Origin: Verrucomicrobiota bacterium
Lineage (GTDB): Bacteria > Verrucomicrobiota > Kiritimatiellia > JAAZAB01
NCBI GenBank assembly: GCA_018896395.1
Contig: JAHIMN010000238.1
Span: 1-7,747 of the forward strand
Length of the DNA: 7,747 bases
Direction: 5' to 3'
Under the pieces are notes generated by a model. That model made no database searches and was not told the origin of the DNA. It saw only the letters and a program-made list of their open reading frames with translations. Positions within the stretch are counted from its first letter, which is position 1. Each line of letters opens with the position of its first letter. Both the position numbers and the translations under genes were made by a program. Below are positions 1 through 6,417 of the stretch, piece after piece.

Positions 1-5
1 AAAGA

Positions 6-125
6 TTAGCGACTGATTGTTTGTTTCAGAACCCCATGGACATAACGCTTGGCCCCCGAATCGTCTTCGATTTGTTTTATTGTAGCGGCGCTTCTCAGAA
101 GCGCACCTATACCAGGATCAGCCAT
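6..125 (-). CDS. Possible 39-residue ORF ending in a ThiD-like tail
   Basis: The ORF starts at an ATG that overlaps the kinase stop codon as TAATG and ends at a TAA near the window edge. Residues 23-33 read GAKRYVHGVLK, matching the last residues of ThiD in this window (GAKHYVHGVLKR) in the same reading frame; five further residues, QTISR, follow. The first 22 residues resemble nothing I recognise and are encoded largely by two small hairpins, so they are probably not a protein domain. The stop-start overlap would permit translational coupling to the kinase, but it may be chance. The likelier reading is the decayed 3' end of a second thiD copy, fused by insertion or deletion to repeat DNA. 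Confidence that this is a functional gene is low. Confidence 0.22.
   Translation of the reverse strand: MADPGIGALLRSAATIKQIEDDSGAKRYVHGVLKQTISR
23..57 (-). repeat. Near copy of the thiD 3' end
   Basis: These 35 bases match 5040-5074, the 3' end of thiD, at 32 positions. The three differences are all transitions. Read in the thiD frame, two are synonymous (Lys AAG/AAA, Val GTC/GTT) and one changes His to Arg. That pattern suggests the copy diverged while still coding, so it is probably the remnant of a paralogous thiD or a duplicated segment rather than a chance match. Outside the block the two sequences diverge quickly. Confidence 0.7.
58..104. repeat. Two adjacent small hairpins
   Basis: Bases 59-63 pair with 68-72 (5 bp, loop of 4) and bases 88-95 pair with 97-104 (8 bp nearly perfect palindrome, gcgcttct/agaagcgc). 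The pair lies just after the kinase stop codon and directly abuts the thiD-like tail. No T-run follows the second hairpin on the minus strand, so a Rho-independent terminator is not well supported. A small palindromic repeat element is the alternative. Confidence 0.4.
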
Positions 126-2749
126 TAGTAAAACGTGCGCCACATCCGTTGCCATCTTTGTTTAAACGGCCTCTGGGCCGGCTGGAGCAAATGCGCCGCA
201 TGAACAAGCGCTTTGATAATCGGGATATTTTCCTGCGCGGTTTCCGTCTGGGCATAGTTTTTATTAAAATCGGATAAGGCTTCATTGATTTTCGCCACGG
301 TATGGTGTGGAAACTCTTTCCGGCGGATCGTAGCCGCCACAGCCTGCACGTTGGAGAGGTCGTCGGAAACATCGGCCAACTTCAAGAGATTAAGCAATGC
401 TTGGCGCGCCTGTCTTTCCTTGGGCCCCATGGGTTTTCTATCCATGGCTTTGGTCGAAGTCGGCTTTTTTGATTCTACGGAAGCAACGCCCTCGCTCTTG
501 GCGTCGGCCGTACCGGCGGCTTCGGCCGGCTTAGCCTGCGGTTTGGCCGTCGCCGCGCCCGCCTGCATTGCCCGGGTCGGCGCTTGCCGGACCGGCGATT
601 GCCGGATCAACGCCTCGCCCAGCGGTCCGCCTGCCGCGAATTCTTTCTCGGCCGCTGCCCAGTCGTTCGCGTATCGCACCATCACTAAGCCCCGCATCAG
701 TTTCACGGCCGCCTGTGAATTGTCCCCCAGGCGTTTCAATTTCTCCCCGGCGCTTAAATCGTTAATCCAAAAATCACGTCCCACATATCCCGCGCTAACT
801 TGACGTTGGCCACTGATCTTTTCTCCCGCGATCCCTGTCACCAGGAAAAGTTCCGTTCGGCCGTCTTTAAATTCCACCGTCACGCTCTTGCGCCGGTTTT
901 CTTCAAAAGACTTTGCCACCTGTTCCGGCCAACCCGCCGCTTGCTGGGCCAGGCTGCCAATTTCGTTGACCTCGTTCGTGACCATGTTCAAATCTGCGTC
1001 GGCCTGGGCTTCTTTTAACCGTTGGGTCAGTGCGGTCGTGTCGCCTTTCAGCAGGTCGCCGGCCAGTCCCTGCGCCAGCGCGGCCAGTTTTGCTTTGGCC
1101 GCCGCTGCCGCCTGCATCGCCTGCGCTTCTTCCAGCGCCTGTTTCCTGGCCTTGACCTCCTGCGCCAGTTCCGTCCGCACGGCGGTTGTTTCCTCCGTCA
1201 CCAGTCCCGGGTCCAGTTCGATCCGCTTGAGCGCACCCTCAAAGTTACTTTGGGCCACCTGTGCTTGGACATCCGCTTTTAACGATGTCACGGCTTTGTA
1301 CACTGCATGCTTCCGTGCCCGTTCAATCCGCCCGATCGCATCGGCTATTTTTCCCTCCCATTCTGTTCCTTCGCTCTCCTTTACCAGCGATGCCAGCAAG
1401 TCCTGTATTCCCGTAAAATCATCCGGATGTTCCCGTGCATATTTCAATGCATCCAGGCATCTTTCTTTGAGTTTGGTCTGCGCTTCATCCACTGCCGGAG
1501 ACAAAGATACCGCTCTGGGCGCAACCGGCGCTGACGTGACCGGGGCGACGTACGGGGGCGTGGCCGTGAGTAAGGCCGGTTTCTGCGTTCGACACGATCC
1601 CCGTGCCAACACCACTACCAGCCCAAGTGTCACGGCTAGTCCCAGCATGGCGCCCACGGCCCATTTGACACCCAGTCCGTGCGTTTTTGTTGTCGGTGGT
1701 TTTGAACCAACGGGGGGTGTCTTGGGCCGGTGCGGTGTCCGTTCGACAATCAGTCGCAGTAACACAGATTCACCGGGCTGTAATGCGCCCTTTGTCGGCC
1801 GTTCTCCGGCAATGACGCGGGCGATATCCGCCCGTAAAGTTTGATAGTCAGCATGCCGGTCATTGCGGTTTTTCGCCAGCATGATCTCCAGCAGGATGAT
1901 GCAGGCTTCCGAGATTTCCGAGCGCTCGATGCGCGGGTCCGGCAAAAATTCGTTGATCTGCTTTTTCAAGGTCTCCATCAAACTGCTGCCCGCGAACGGA
2001 AGCTTGCCGGTGAGCAGGTGATATAAGGTGGTGCCCAGGGAATACATATCGGATCGGCAATCCAGGTCTGCGCAATTATTTATCTGTTCCGGGCTCATGT
2101 AGTTAGGGGAACCAATAATATCCCCGGACATGGTCAGCTCCGTAGCATCGTCCAGGCACTTGGCCAGGCCAAAGTCCGTCAATTTAATCTCGCCGCCGGA
2201 TGTCAGAAGAATATTCGAAGGCTTAATATCCCGGTGCAGCAAATGATGTTCACGCCAGGCGTAATCCAGGGCCCCTGCCAGTTTGTCGATCAGCTTCAGG
2301 GCGTCCAATTCCGCCATGGGTCCGTCGTGTTGCAAACATTTTTCCAACGAGTCCCCGGGGACATAGCCCATGGCCAAGTATAATATGTCCTCGTCCTCGC
2401 CCGCTTCATGGGCCATGACAATATTGGGATGATCCAGCCGCGCCAGGATCTGAACTTCTTTGAAAAAGCGCTGGACGCGCGTTTTTTGGCCTCTGAGGCG
2501 TGCGGGAAGAATCTTGAGGGCTATGTCGCGGCCCAGGGAGAGCTGGCGGGCCAGGTATACTTCACCCATGCCGCCTTTGCCGAGGAGCTTCTGGATTTGA
2601 AATTGGCCGATCGTCACGCCCGGGCCGGGACCTTTCCGGGGCACGGTCAGCGTCTTGCTGCATTGGGGACATAGAACCTGCGATCCGCCGTCAGTGGCCG
2701 CGACTTCCAGTTCCGCTTTGCATTCCGGGCATGAAAAAGTAATCAGCAT
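125..2749 (-). CDS. Zinc-ribbon transmembrane Ser/Thr protein kinase
   Basis: This is a Hanks-type (PknB-like) kinase that transfers ATP phosphate to Ser/Thr of unknown targets. Residues 7-30 form a zinc ribbon with Cys7, Cys10, Cys27 and Cys30. The kinase domain spans about 50-315: Gly-rich loop GKGGMGEVY (57-65), ATP lysine Lys79, Glu98, catalytic HRDIKPSN with Asp174 and Asn179, DFG at 192-194, SPE at 219-221 and DMYSLG at 234-239. All catalytic residues are present, so it should be active. A single membrane span lies at about 361-382. The remaining ~490 residues should be extracytoplasmic: Ala-rich helical or coiled-coil sequence (about 420-615), a short beta-rich stretch (620-665), an Ala/Pro linker (715-775) and a helical end. 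I do not recognise a named sensor domain there. The ATG is preceded by GAGG six bases upstream. Zinc ribbons on such kinases are common in PVC-group bacteria. It is probably transcribed alone or by read-through from the hydrolase gene. Confidence 0.95.
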   Translation of the reverse strand: MLITFSCPECKAELEVAATDGGSQVLCPQCSKTLTVPRKGPGPGVTIGQFQIQKLLGKGGMGEVYLARQLSLGRDIALKILPARLRGQKTRVQRFFKEVQILARLDHPNIVMAHEAGEDEDILYLAMGYVPGDSLEKCLQHDGPMAELDALKLIDKLAGALDYAWREHHLLHRDIKPSNILLTSGGEIKLTDFGLAKCLDDATELTMSGDIIGSPNYMSPEQINNCADLDCRSDMYSLGTTLYHLLTGKLPFAGSSLMETLKKQINEFLPDPRIERSEISEACIILLEIMLAKNRNDRHADYQTLRADIARVIAGERPTKGALQPGESVLLRLIVERTPHRPKTPPVGSKPPTTKTHGLGVKWAVGAMLGLAVTLGLVVVLARGSCRTQKPALLTATPPYVAPVTSAPVAPRAVSLSPAVDEAQTKLKERCLDALKYAREHPDDFTGIQDLLASLVKESEGTEWEGKIADAIGRIERARKHAVYKAVTSLKADVQAQVAQSNFEGALKRIELDPGLVTEETTAVRTELAQEVKARKQALEEAQAMQAAAAAKAKLAALAQGLAGDLLKGDTTALTQRLKEAQADADLNMVTNEVNEIGSLAQQAAGWPEQVAKSFEENRRKSVTVEFKDGRTELFLVTGIAGEKISGQRQVSAGYVGRDFWINDLSAGEKLKRLGDNSQAAVKLMRGLVMVRYANDWAAAEKEFAAGGPLGEALIRQSPVRQAPTRAMQAGAATAKPQAKPAEAAGTADAKSEGVASVESKKPTSTKAMDRKPMGPKERQARQALLNLLKLADVSDDLSNVQAVAATIRRKEFPHHTVAKINEALSDFNKNYAQTETAQENIPIIKALVHAAHLLQPAQRPFKQRWQRMWRTFY

Positions 2750-2773
2750 ATCGGCCTCACTCAGCAGGGAAGA

Positions 2774-2843
2774 AGGATCAAACCATAACGCAAAATATTA
2801 GTGACAAACTAACCGGTTAGATTCTATTTGATGGTTTGATCCT
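2774..2843. promoter_or_regulatory. Nested palindrome upstream of the kinase gene
   Basis: A perfect 13-bp inverted repeat (aggatcaaaccat at 2774-2786, its complement at 2831-2843) encloses 44 bases that contain a perfect 12-bp palindrome, CTAACCGGTTAG (2809-2820). The inner palindrome has the form of an operator for a dimeric repressor. It lies 8 bases upstream of a -10-like TAATAT (2800-2795, minus strand), though I see no good -35 for that hexamer. The outer arms could form a leader stem in the kinase mRNA. No T-run follows, so it does not look like a terminator. Confidence 0.4.
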
Positions 2844-2859
2844 GATTGAACCCGCCCAT

Positions 2860-2887
2860 ATTATCCCTTCGGGCTGGTTGAGAACAA
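2860..2887 (-). promoter_or_regulatory. Candidate sigma-70-type promoter for the kinase
   Basis: On the minus strand TTGTTC (2887-2882) is followed after 16 bases by GATAAT (2865-2860). The -10 matches consensus at five of six positions, the -35 at only three or so. A transcript from here would carry a ~100-base leader including the whole 2774-2843 inverted repeat. Support is weak. Confidence 0.22.
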
Positions 2888-2912
2888 TAGATATCCCCGT
2901 TTATTTTATACA

Positions 2913-2929
2913 AATTCCATGACGGAATT
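2913..2929 (-). terminator. Small hairpin after the hydrolase stop codon
   Basis: aattcc (2913-2918) pairs with ggaatt (2924-2929) around a 5-base loop, 12 bases downstream of the glycoside hydrolase stop. The stem is short and AT-rich and no solid T-run follows, so termination is possible but poorly supported. Confidence 0.22.
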
Positions 2930-2941
2930 ATCCCGCTGCCC

Positions 2942-4885
2942 TCATTTTGCAAGCATCCACACAGCCGCGTCATTGGGCGGGAGCAGGAGTGTTCCATCCG
3001 GCTTTGCCCCGCGCAAGATTTCGCCGATCCGCCACCCTGCCGCAAGTTTGATCGGAACTTTCACGACCGCCGGGCTATAGTTGATTAATACGGCAATCCG
3101 CTGTTGTGCGTTCAAGGGATGCTCGGTTATGCCAACTTGGCCCGAATCCTTCATTAATACTCTCTGCTTCAACGCCGGGGCGGCTATATACCGGTAAATA
3201 TCCCAAAACGGCTGGGCTTTGTCTGCATGAAAAACTCCGGGCACATTGCATAAATTCATTTCCAAAGACGCGGTCAGCAGATAGACACGGCCTTTCCCAT
3301 ACTCAGTGCAGGTAAATGCCGGGTTGCCGTCTGGTTCTGTGCCAAGTATTTCGGCATTGAGCGGCGCAAGGTTCAGCCTGAACGCTGCCGTGGTGTTAAA
3401 CACCGGCGCGCCGGCCAACGCCGTCATCCTGATCGTCAGCGCGTCCGACCGCCTTTCCCGGGTCTGAATTTCCAGGCCGAACACTTCCTTGAATGCGGAT
3501 AAAATACAATCGTCGAGCGAGACATAAAGCGTCGCGCCGGCCTTGACGCGTTCAAGCAATTTCAACCAGAACCGCCGGCTGAATGATTGCGCGCCCGTCA
3601 GGCTCGGCAACAAATATAAATCCTTTTCCGGCAGATTTTCATCGGCTTGACAGAACATCAGGTCAAACCCGGCCTGCTTGGCCAGGATGAAACTGCTGTA
3701 GGCCACCCCCCAGGAGTCCTGTCCGTGCGTCAAAATGCAGGCCGCCTCAATTGTGCGCGGCGGCAGTTTTTCGATCGGCAATTGCCGGATAAATCCCCCG
3801 AACCGGCCGATTTCTTCCAGAACCGGCTTGAGTGTCCGGTCATGGCGGATAAGGCCCAACTCGCGTTCCACGGCCGTCCAGTCATAAGGCGCCTGTTCCA
3901 GATCAAGCTGATCAAAGGCGCACCACCAGAGCATTCCCCGGCAATCGTGCGCCCATAATGAAAACAATTCCGACCGGATATATTGCGCCGCGACTTTTTC
4001 GCCGGCATAGAACGGCCCCAACGTGCCAAGCTCTTCCGCAAAGCACGGTTTTTTGCCGATATCGGCAGACAAGCGCGATTCAACCGTGGCGTGCAGTAGC
4101 GTACGCATGGTATTGATCGGCTCAAGATCGCAATAAGGCGTAAAACGCGGGTAAGGATGAACGGTCAGAATGTCGGTCAATTCCGCCTGGTCCTGAATGG
4201 TCCAGACAACCTGACGATGCTTGACCGCCGGTTTGATTCCGTGCATATCGGATATAATTGGACGGCGCATGTCTTCGCCCCGGATTGCCTGGGAAACGGC
4301 ATAAGTCCACAACCAGGCTGCTTCGCGGTTCTTTACACGATCCATGCAATTGCATTCATTGCCCAATCCCCAGGCAACAATTGCCGGATGGCCGCGCATC
4401 AAGCGCACAAAATACCGGACAAAACGAACCTGCCAAAAGATGGCCAGTGGATCGGTCAACACGTGTTTGTCGGCCAAGGCCGGCGGCACAAACAACCGCC
4501 CGCTCATCCAGCCGGTGATCAAACTCGCGATCAATTTCAGCCTGTATTTTTCCGCCAGATCGGCGAATTGCTTGAACTTTTCCATGGCTTCTTCCGACAC
4601 GCCGGCAAAACCCGCTTCGGTATCCGGCAAAGGTGATTCACCAAACCGGTATTCCCCATGCTCGCCGCCGCCGGTCTTCAACTCCGCAAGCGGCTGAAAC
4701 ACCGGCCACAACGGGAACACCCGCAGAACCTGCAGCCCCGCATCGGCCAACTGTTTCAGGTCTGCTTCAACCACATCGGGACGCCAATCCGTCCACATGG
4801 CCGTGCCCGCATGCGATGCCCAGTAATTGCATCCGAGCGTGAACGTTCCCGGTTCCCGTAATAAAGTTTTCTCCGGCATAATCAT
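2942..4885 (-). CDS. Clan GH-A glycoside hydrolase, GH5/GH42-like
   Basis: The N-terminal ~360 residues look like a clan GH-A TIM barrel. The acid/base is Glu177 in WGLGNEC (Asn176-Glu177), and the nucleophile is Glu285 (or Glu284) in FAEELG after the loop HPYPRF at 243-248. This implies retaining hydrolysis of a beta-glycoside. Residues about 380-480 resemble the class-I-amidotransferase-like trimerisation domain of GH42 beta-galactosidases, and about 590-647 a small C-terminal beta domain (VLINYSPAVVKVPI). The length of 647 fits a GH42-type layout, while the start of the barrel (TLGCNYW) is more GH5-like. I cannot assign the family or substrate; galactoside, mannoside and glucoside are all possible. 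No signal peptide is visible, so it is probably cytoplasmic and acts on imported oligosaccharides. GAGAGG just upstream supports the first ATG over Met3. No transporter or sugar regulator lies beside it. Confidence 0.88.
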   Translation of the reverse strand: MIMPEKTLLREPGTFTLGCNYWASHAGTAMWTDWRPDVVEADLKQLADAGLQVLRVFPLWPVFQPLAELKTGGGEHGEYRFGESPLPDTEAGFAGVSEEAMEKFKQFADLAEKYRLKLIASLITGWMSGRLFVPPALADKHVLTDPLAIFWQVRFVRYFVRLMRGHPAIVAWGLGNECNCMDRVKNREAAWLWTYAVSQAIRGEDMRRPIISDMHGIKPAVKHRQVVWTIQDQAELTDILTVHPYPRFTPYCDLEPINTMRTLLHATVESRLSADIGKKPCFAEELGTLGPFYAGEKVAAQYIRSELFSLWAHDCRGMLWWCAFDQLDLEQAPYDWTAVERELGLIRHDRTLKPVLEEIGRFGGFIRQLPIEKLPPRTIEAACILTHGQDSWGVAYSSFILAKQAGFDLMFCQADENLPEKDLYLLPSLTGAQSFSRRFWLKLLERVKAGATLYVSLDDCILSAFKEVFGLEIQTRERRSDALTIRMTALAGAPVFNTTAAFRLNLAPLNAEILGTEPDGNPAFTCTEYGKGRVYLLTASLEMNLCNVPGVFHADKAQPFWDIYRYIAAPALKQRVLMKDSGQVGITEHPLNAQQRIAVLINYSPAVVKVPIKLAAGWRIGEILRGAKPDGTLLLPPNDAAVWMLAK

Positions 4886-4915
4886 GTTTCCTCTCAGAAA
4901 TAAAACCTCCCGCGA

Positions 4916-4946
4916 GCCAGTAGCTAACGCAACACTTGCTACTGGC
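4916..4946 (-). terminator. Hairpin between thiD and the hydrolase gene
   Basis: gccagtagc (4916-4924) pairs perfectly with gctactggc (4938-4946) around a 13-base loop. On the minus strand it lies about 90 bases after the thiD stop and is followed, after an 8-9 base gap, by ggttttatttc, then the ribosome binding site of the hydrolase. It could terminate the thiD transcript or act as a leader structure or operator for the hydrolase. The gap before the T-rich run makes a classic terminator uncertain. Nothing else recognisable was seen in the 149-bp gap. Confidence 0.35.
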
Positions 4947-5034
4947 GTGGGGTGAGGTCTTCGTGAATGCTATTGAATGGTGGTAGAGTGCCGTGCCAAA
5001 CGAGGGGAATCAAGAACAAAGCGACAACTCACAA

Positions 5035-5865
5035 CTATCGTTTCAGAACCCCATGAACATAATGTTTGGCCCCCCGGACCGCCTCGGGCAGGTCAACGCC
5101 CCGGGCCAGGAGCGCCGTGAGTGCCGCCGAAAACATACACCCTGTGCCGTGCGTGGACACCCGCAGGCGGGCCTGCCCGCAATGCTGCGCACCCGCCTGC
5201 ATCGCCGGTGGCGAAGCCACTGCGGGCAGGTAGCGCTGCAGGCGGGCTGACCGGAAAGAGTAGATGCGTCCGGCGGAAAATAAAACATCCACGACCTCGT
5301 TTCCCGGCAGATGGCCCCCTTTTACGACGCAGGCCGCGCGATAGCGTGTGCCGATCTCCCGCGCCGCCGCTTCCATATCCGGCAGGGCGCCGATGGCATG
5401 ACCGCACAACATTTCGGCTTCCGGCAGATTGGGTGTAATGACATTGGCCAGCGGCAGTAGCCGGTTGCACAGCGCGCTCACGGCATCCCGGCGCAGGAGC
5501 CGGGCGCCCGAGGTGGCGATCATCACGGGATCCACGACGAGCCATGGAATAGGCCGGCGTTTAATCTTCCTGGCCACCGCCTTGATAATGGCGGCCGAAT
5601 ACAGCATACCGGTTTTGGCGGCGGCCACGCAAAAGAAAGCGCAAATGGTTTCCACCTGGAGCATTACCATGGCCGGTGTGATGGCCAGGATGCCGCGCAC
5701 TTCTGACGGGTTCTGGGCGGTCAGGCAGGTAATGGCCGAGGTACCGAAGGCGCCGAGCGCGGTAAACGCTTTTAAATCCGCCTGGATGCCGGCGCCGCCG
5801 CTGCTGTCGGACCCTGCAATGGTCATGACCACCGGGGTGGGCGTCAGGTCTTTTCGGCTACGCAT
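5035..5865 (-). CDS. thiD: Hydroxymethylpyrimidine/phosphomethylpyrimidine kinase
   Basis: ThiD phosphorylates HMP to HMP-P and then to HMP-PP, the pyrimidine half of thiamine, in the cytoplasm. Family motifs are clear: TIAGSDSSGGAGIQADLKAF at 15-34, VVDPVM at 110-115, TPNLPEA at 144-150, VKGGH at 181-185 and the anion-hole motif HGTGC with Cys243. The chosen ATG is preceded by GGGAG five to six bases upstream and starts just before the motif, as in other ThiD proteins; ATGs further upstream lie inside the preceding gene. Two oddities stand out. Residues 210-234 are an in-frame insertion encoded by a palindromic repeat, directly before GTGC; without them the segment aligns with E. coli ThiD almost residue for residue. 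The protein also stops at GAKHYVHGVLKR, lacking the Gly-rich GxGPxxH tail seen in E. coli. It overlaps the upstream membrane gene by 8 bp, so the two are probably co-transcribed and coupled. Confidence 0.93.
   Translation of the reverse strand: MRSRKDLTPTPVVMTIAGSDSSGGAGIQADLKAFTALGAFGTSAITCLTAQNPSEVRGILAITPAMVMLQVETICAFFCVAAAKTGMLYSAAIIKAVARKIKRRPIPWLVVDPVMIATSGARLLRRDAVSALCNRLLPLANVITPNLPEAEMLCGHAIGALPDMEAAAREIGTRYRAACVVKGGHLPGNEVVDVLFSAGRIYSFRSARLQRYLPAVASPPAMQAGAQHCGQARLRVSTHGTGCMFSAALTALLARGVDLPEAVRGAKHYVHGVLKR
5163..5247. repeat. Palindromic element inserted in frame in thiD
   Basis: The 10-mer gcaggcgggc occurs at 5163-5172 and again at 5238-5247, exactly 75 bases (25 codons) apart. 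A third copy of its 9-base core is present in inverted orientation at 5192-5200. Between the direct repeats lie a perfect 10-bp inverted repeat (5172-5181 with 5221-5230) and a gtggc-gaa-gccac hairpin (5208-5220). The flanking direct repeats could be a target-site duplication or part of the element. The structure resembles REP-like or Rickettsia-palindromic-element-type sequences that insert into coding genes while keeping the frame open. Confidence 0.75.
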
Positions 5866-6208
5866 TGTCGTCTCCCGAGGCATCGCCGCGGTGATCCAGG
5901 GGCTGGAACATCCGCCACAGGGCCGCCACGCCGGTATAGCCAAACGTGGCCAGGCATCCGAAAAAAAACATTTTCAGCAACTCGCTTGGAGGTCCGAGGC
6001 CGCTTAAACCTTCACTGCCGGCCTGAGCCTCAGGTCCATAATACAGAAGCACCAGTGCGATGGCAATGGAGGGCACCGGCACCACGACGGCCAGGACAAA
6101 TTTCATATAGGATGGAAGGGGGGATAGCTGAACCAGGCGCACCAGTCCCGCCGTGGCGACCGTGCCAACGATAAAGGAAGTTCCAAATTTGACCAGATGA
6201 TCGTTCAT
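5858..6208 (-). CDS. Small membrane protein with three predicted spans
   Basis: The product is a 116-residue protein I do not recognise. Hydrophobic spans lie at about 8-28, 35-57 and 77-98, the second containing the run VPVPSIAIALVLLYY. A short Gly/Ser/Glu loop (60-76) separates spans two and three, and the C-terminus is acidic (GDASGDDN). The stop codon overlaps the thiD start as ATGCGTAG, indicating co-translation with thiD. This might suggest a role linked to thiamine precursors, but the protein does not resemble a known thiamine or HMP transporter component. The start is uncertain: no Shine-Dalgarno sequence precedes the ATG, and a 6-bp inverted repeat (tggggc at 6208-6213, gcccca at 6235-6240) reaches the start codon. 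An in-frame GTG 11 codons upstream, or longer forms up to 160 residues, are alternatives. Confidence 0.62.
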   Translation of the reverse strand: MNDHLVKFGTSFIVGTVATAGLVRLVQLSPLPSYMKFVLAVVVPVPSIAIALVLLYYGPEAQAGSEGLSGLGPPSELLKMFFFGCLATFGYTGVAALWRMFQPLDHRGDASGDDNA

Positions 6209-6389
6209 GGGGCGATGGCTGAAAACATCTATAAGCCCCACTTTACCAGATAAAGGCAAGGGGGCAAAACAAATTGAGCGGGCTACCCATCTGTCTCTGT
6301 TCTTGAATCCCGTCGGTTGCAATGGTACATCTGGGGGCACATGAAAGCAGAAAGTTAGCCCGTCCCGCGGCGGGGCGGGATTAAATGGA
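6209..6389. other. Divergent intergenic region, left part
   Basis: This is the non-coding spacer between the minus-strand membrane gene and the plus-strand dapL block. It holds the short inverted repeat next to the membrane gene start (6208-6240) and, at 6363-6380, a GC-rich hairpin with tcccgc pairing to gcggga. A poor minus-strand promoter candidate (TTGCCC, 16 bases, TAAAGT at about 6267-6240) could serve the membrane protein-thiD pair. No riboswitch or RNA gene was recognised. Confidence 0.4.
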
Positions 6390-6417
6390 TTGAAAATAAA
6401 GCCATAGCCGGTATAAA
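6390..6417 (+). promoter_or_regulatory. Sigma-70-type promoter for dapL
   Basis: TTGAAA (6390-6395) and TATAAA (6412-6417) are separated by 16 bases, each matching the consensus at five of six positions. Transcription would start near 6424, giving a ~95-base leader before the dapL start. The -35 hexamer coincides with the left terminal repeat of the palindromic element, so the element itself appears to supply the promoter. Confidence 0.55.

Noticed and set aside
888..1844. 318-codon open frame on the plus strand
   Set aside because: It lies antisense to the kinase, has a Ser/Ala/Cys-rich composition with no motifs, and the kinase frame carries all conserved residues.
5163..5247. CRISPR or tandem repeat in thiD
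   Set aside because: Only two direct copies and one inverted copy of a 9-10 base core occur, with no regular spacers; a palindromic insertion explains them better.
2942..6208. Carbohydrate-utilisation or thiamine operon joining the hydrolase, thiD and membrane gene
   Set aside because: A 149-bp gap with a hairpin separates thiD from the hydrolase, and no other thiamine or sugar transport gene is present.
6209..6300. TPP riboswitch upstream of the membrane protein-thiD pair
   Set aside because: The conserved CTGAGA and ACCTGATC-type motifs are absent from this stretch. A CTGAGA at 4890-4896 (minus) lies before the hydrolase gene without the other conserved parts.
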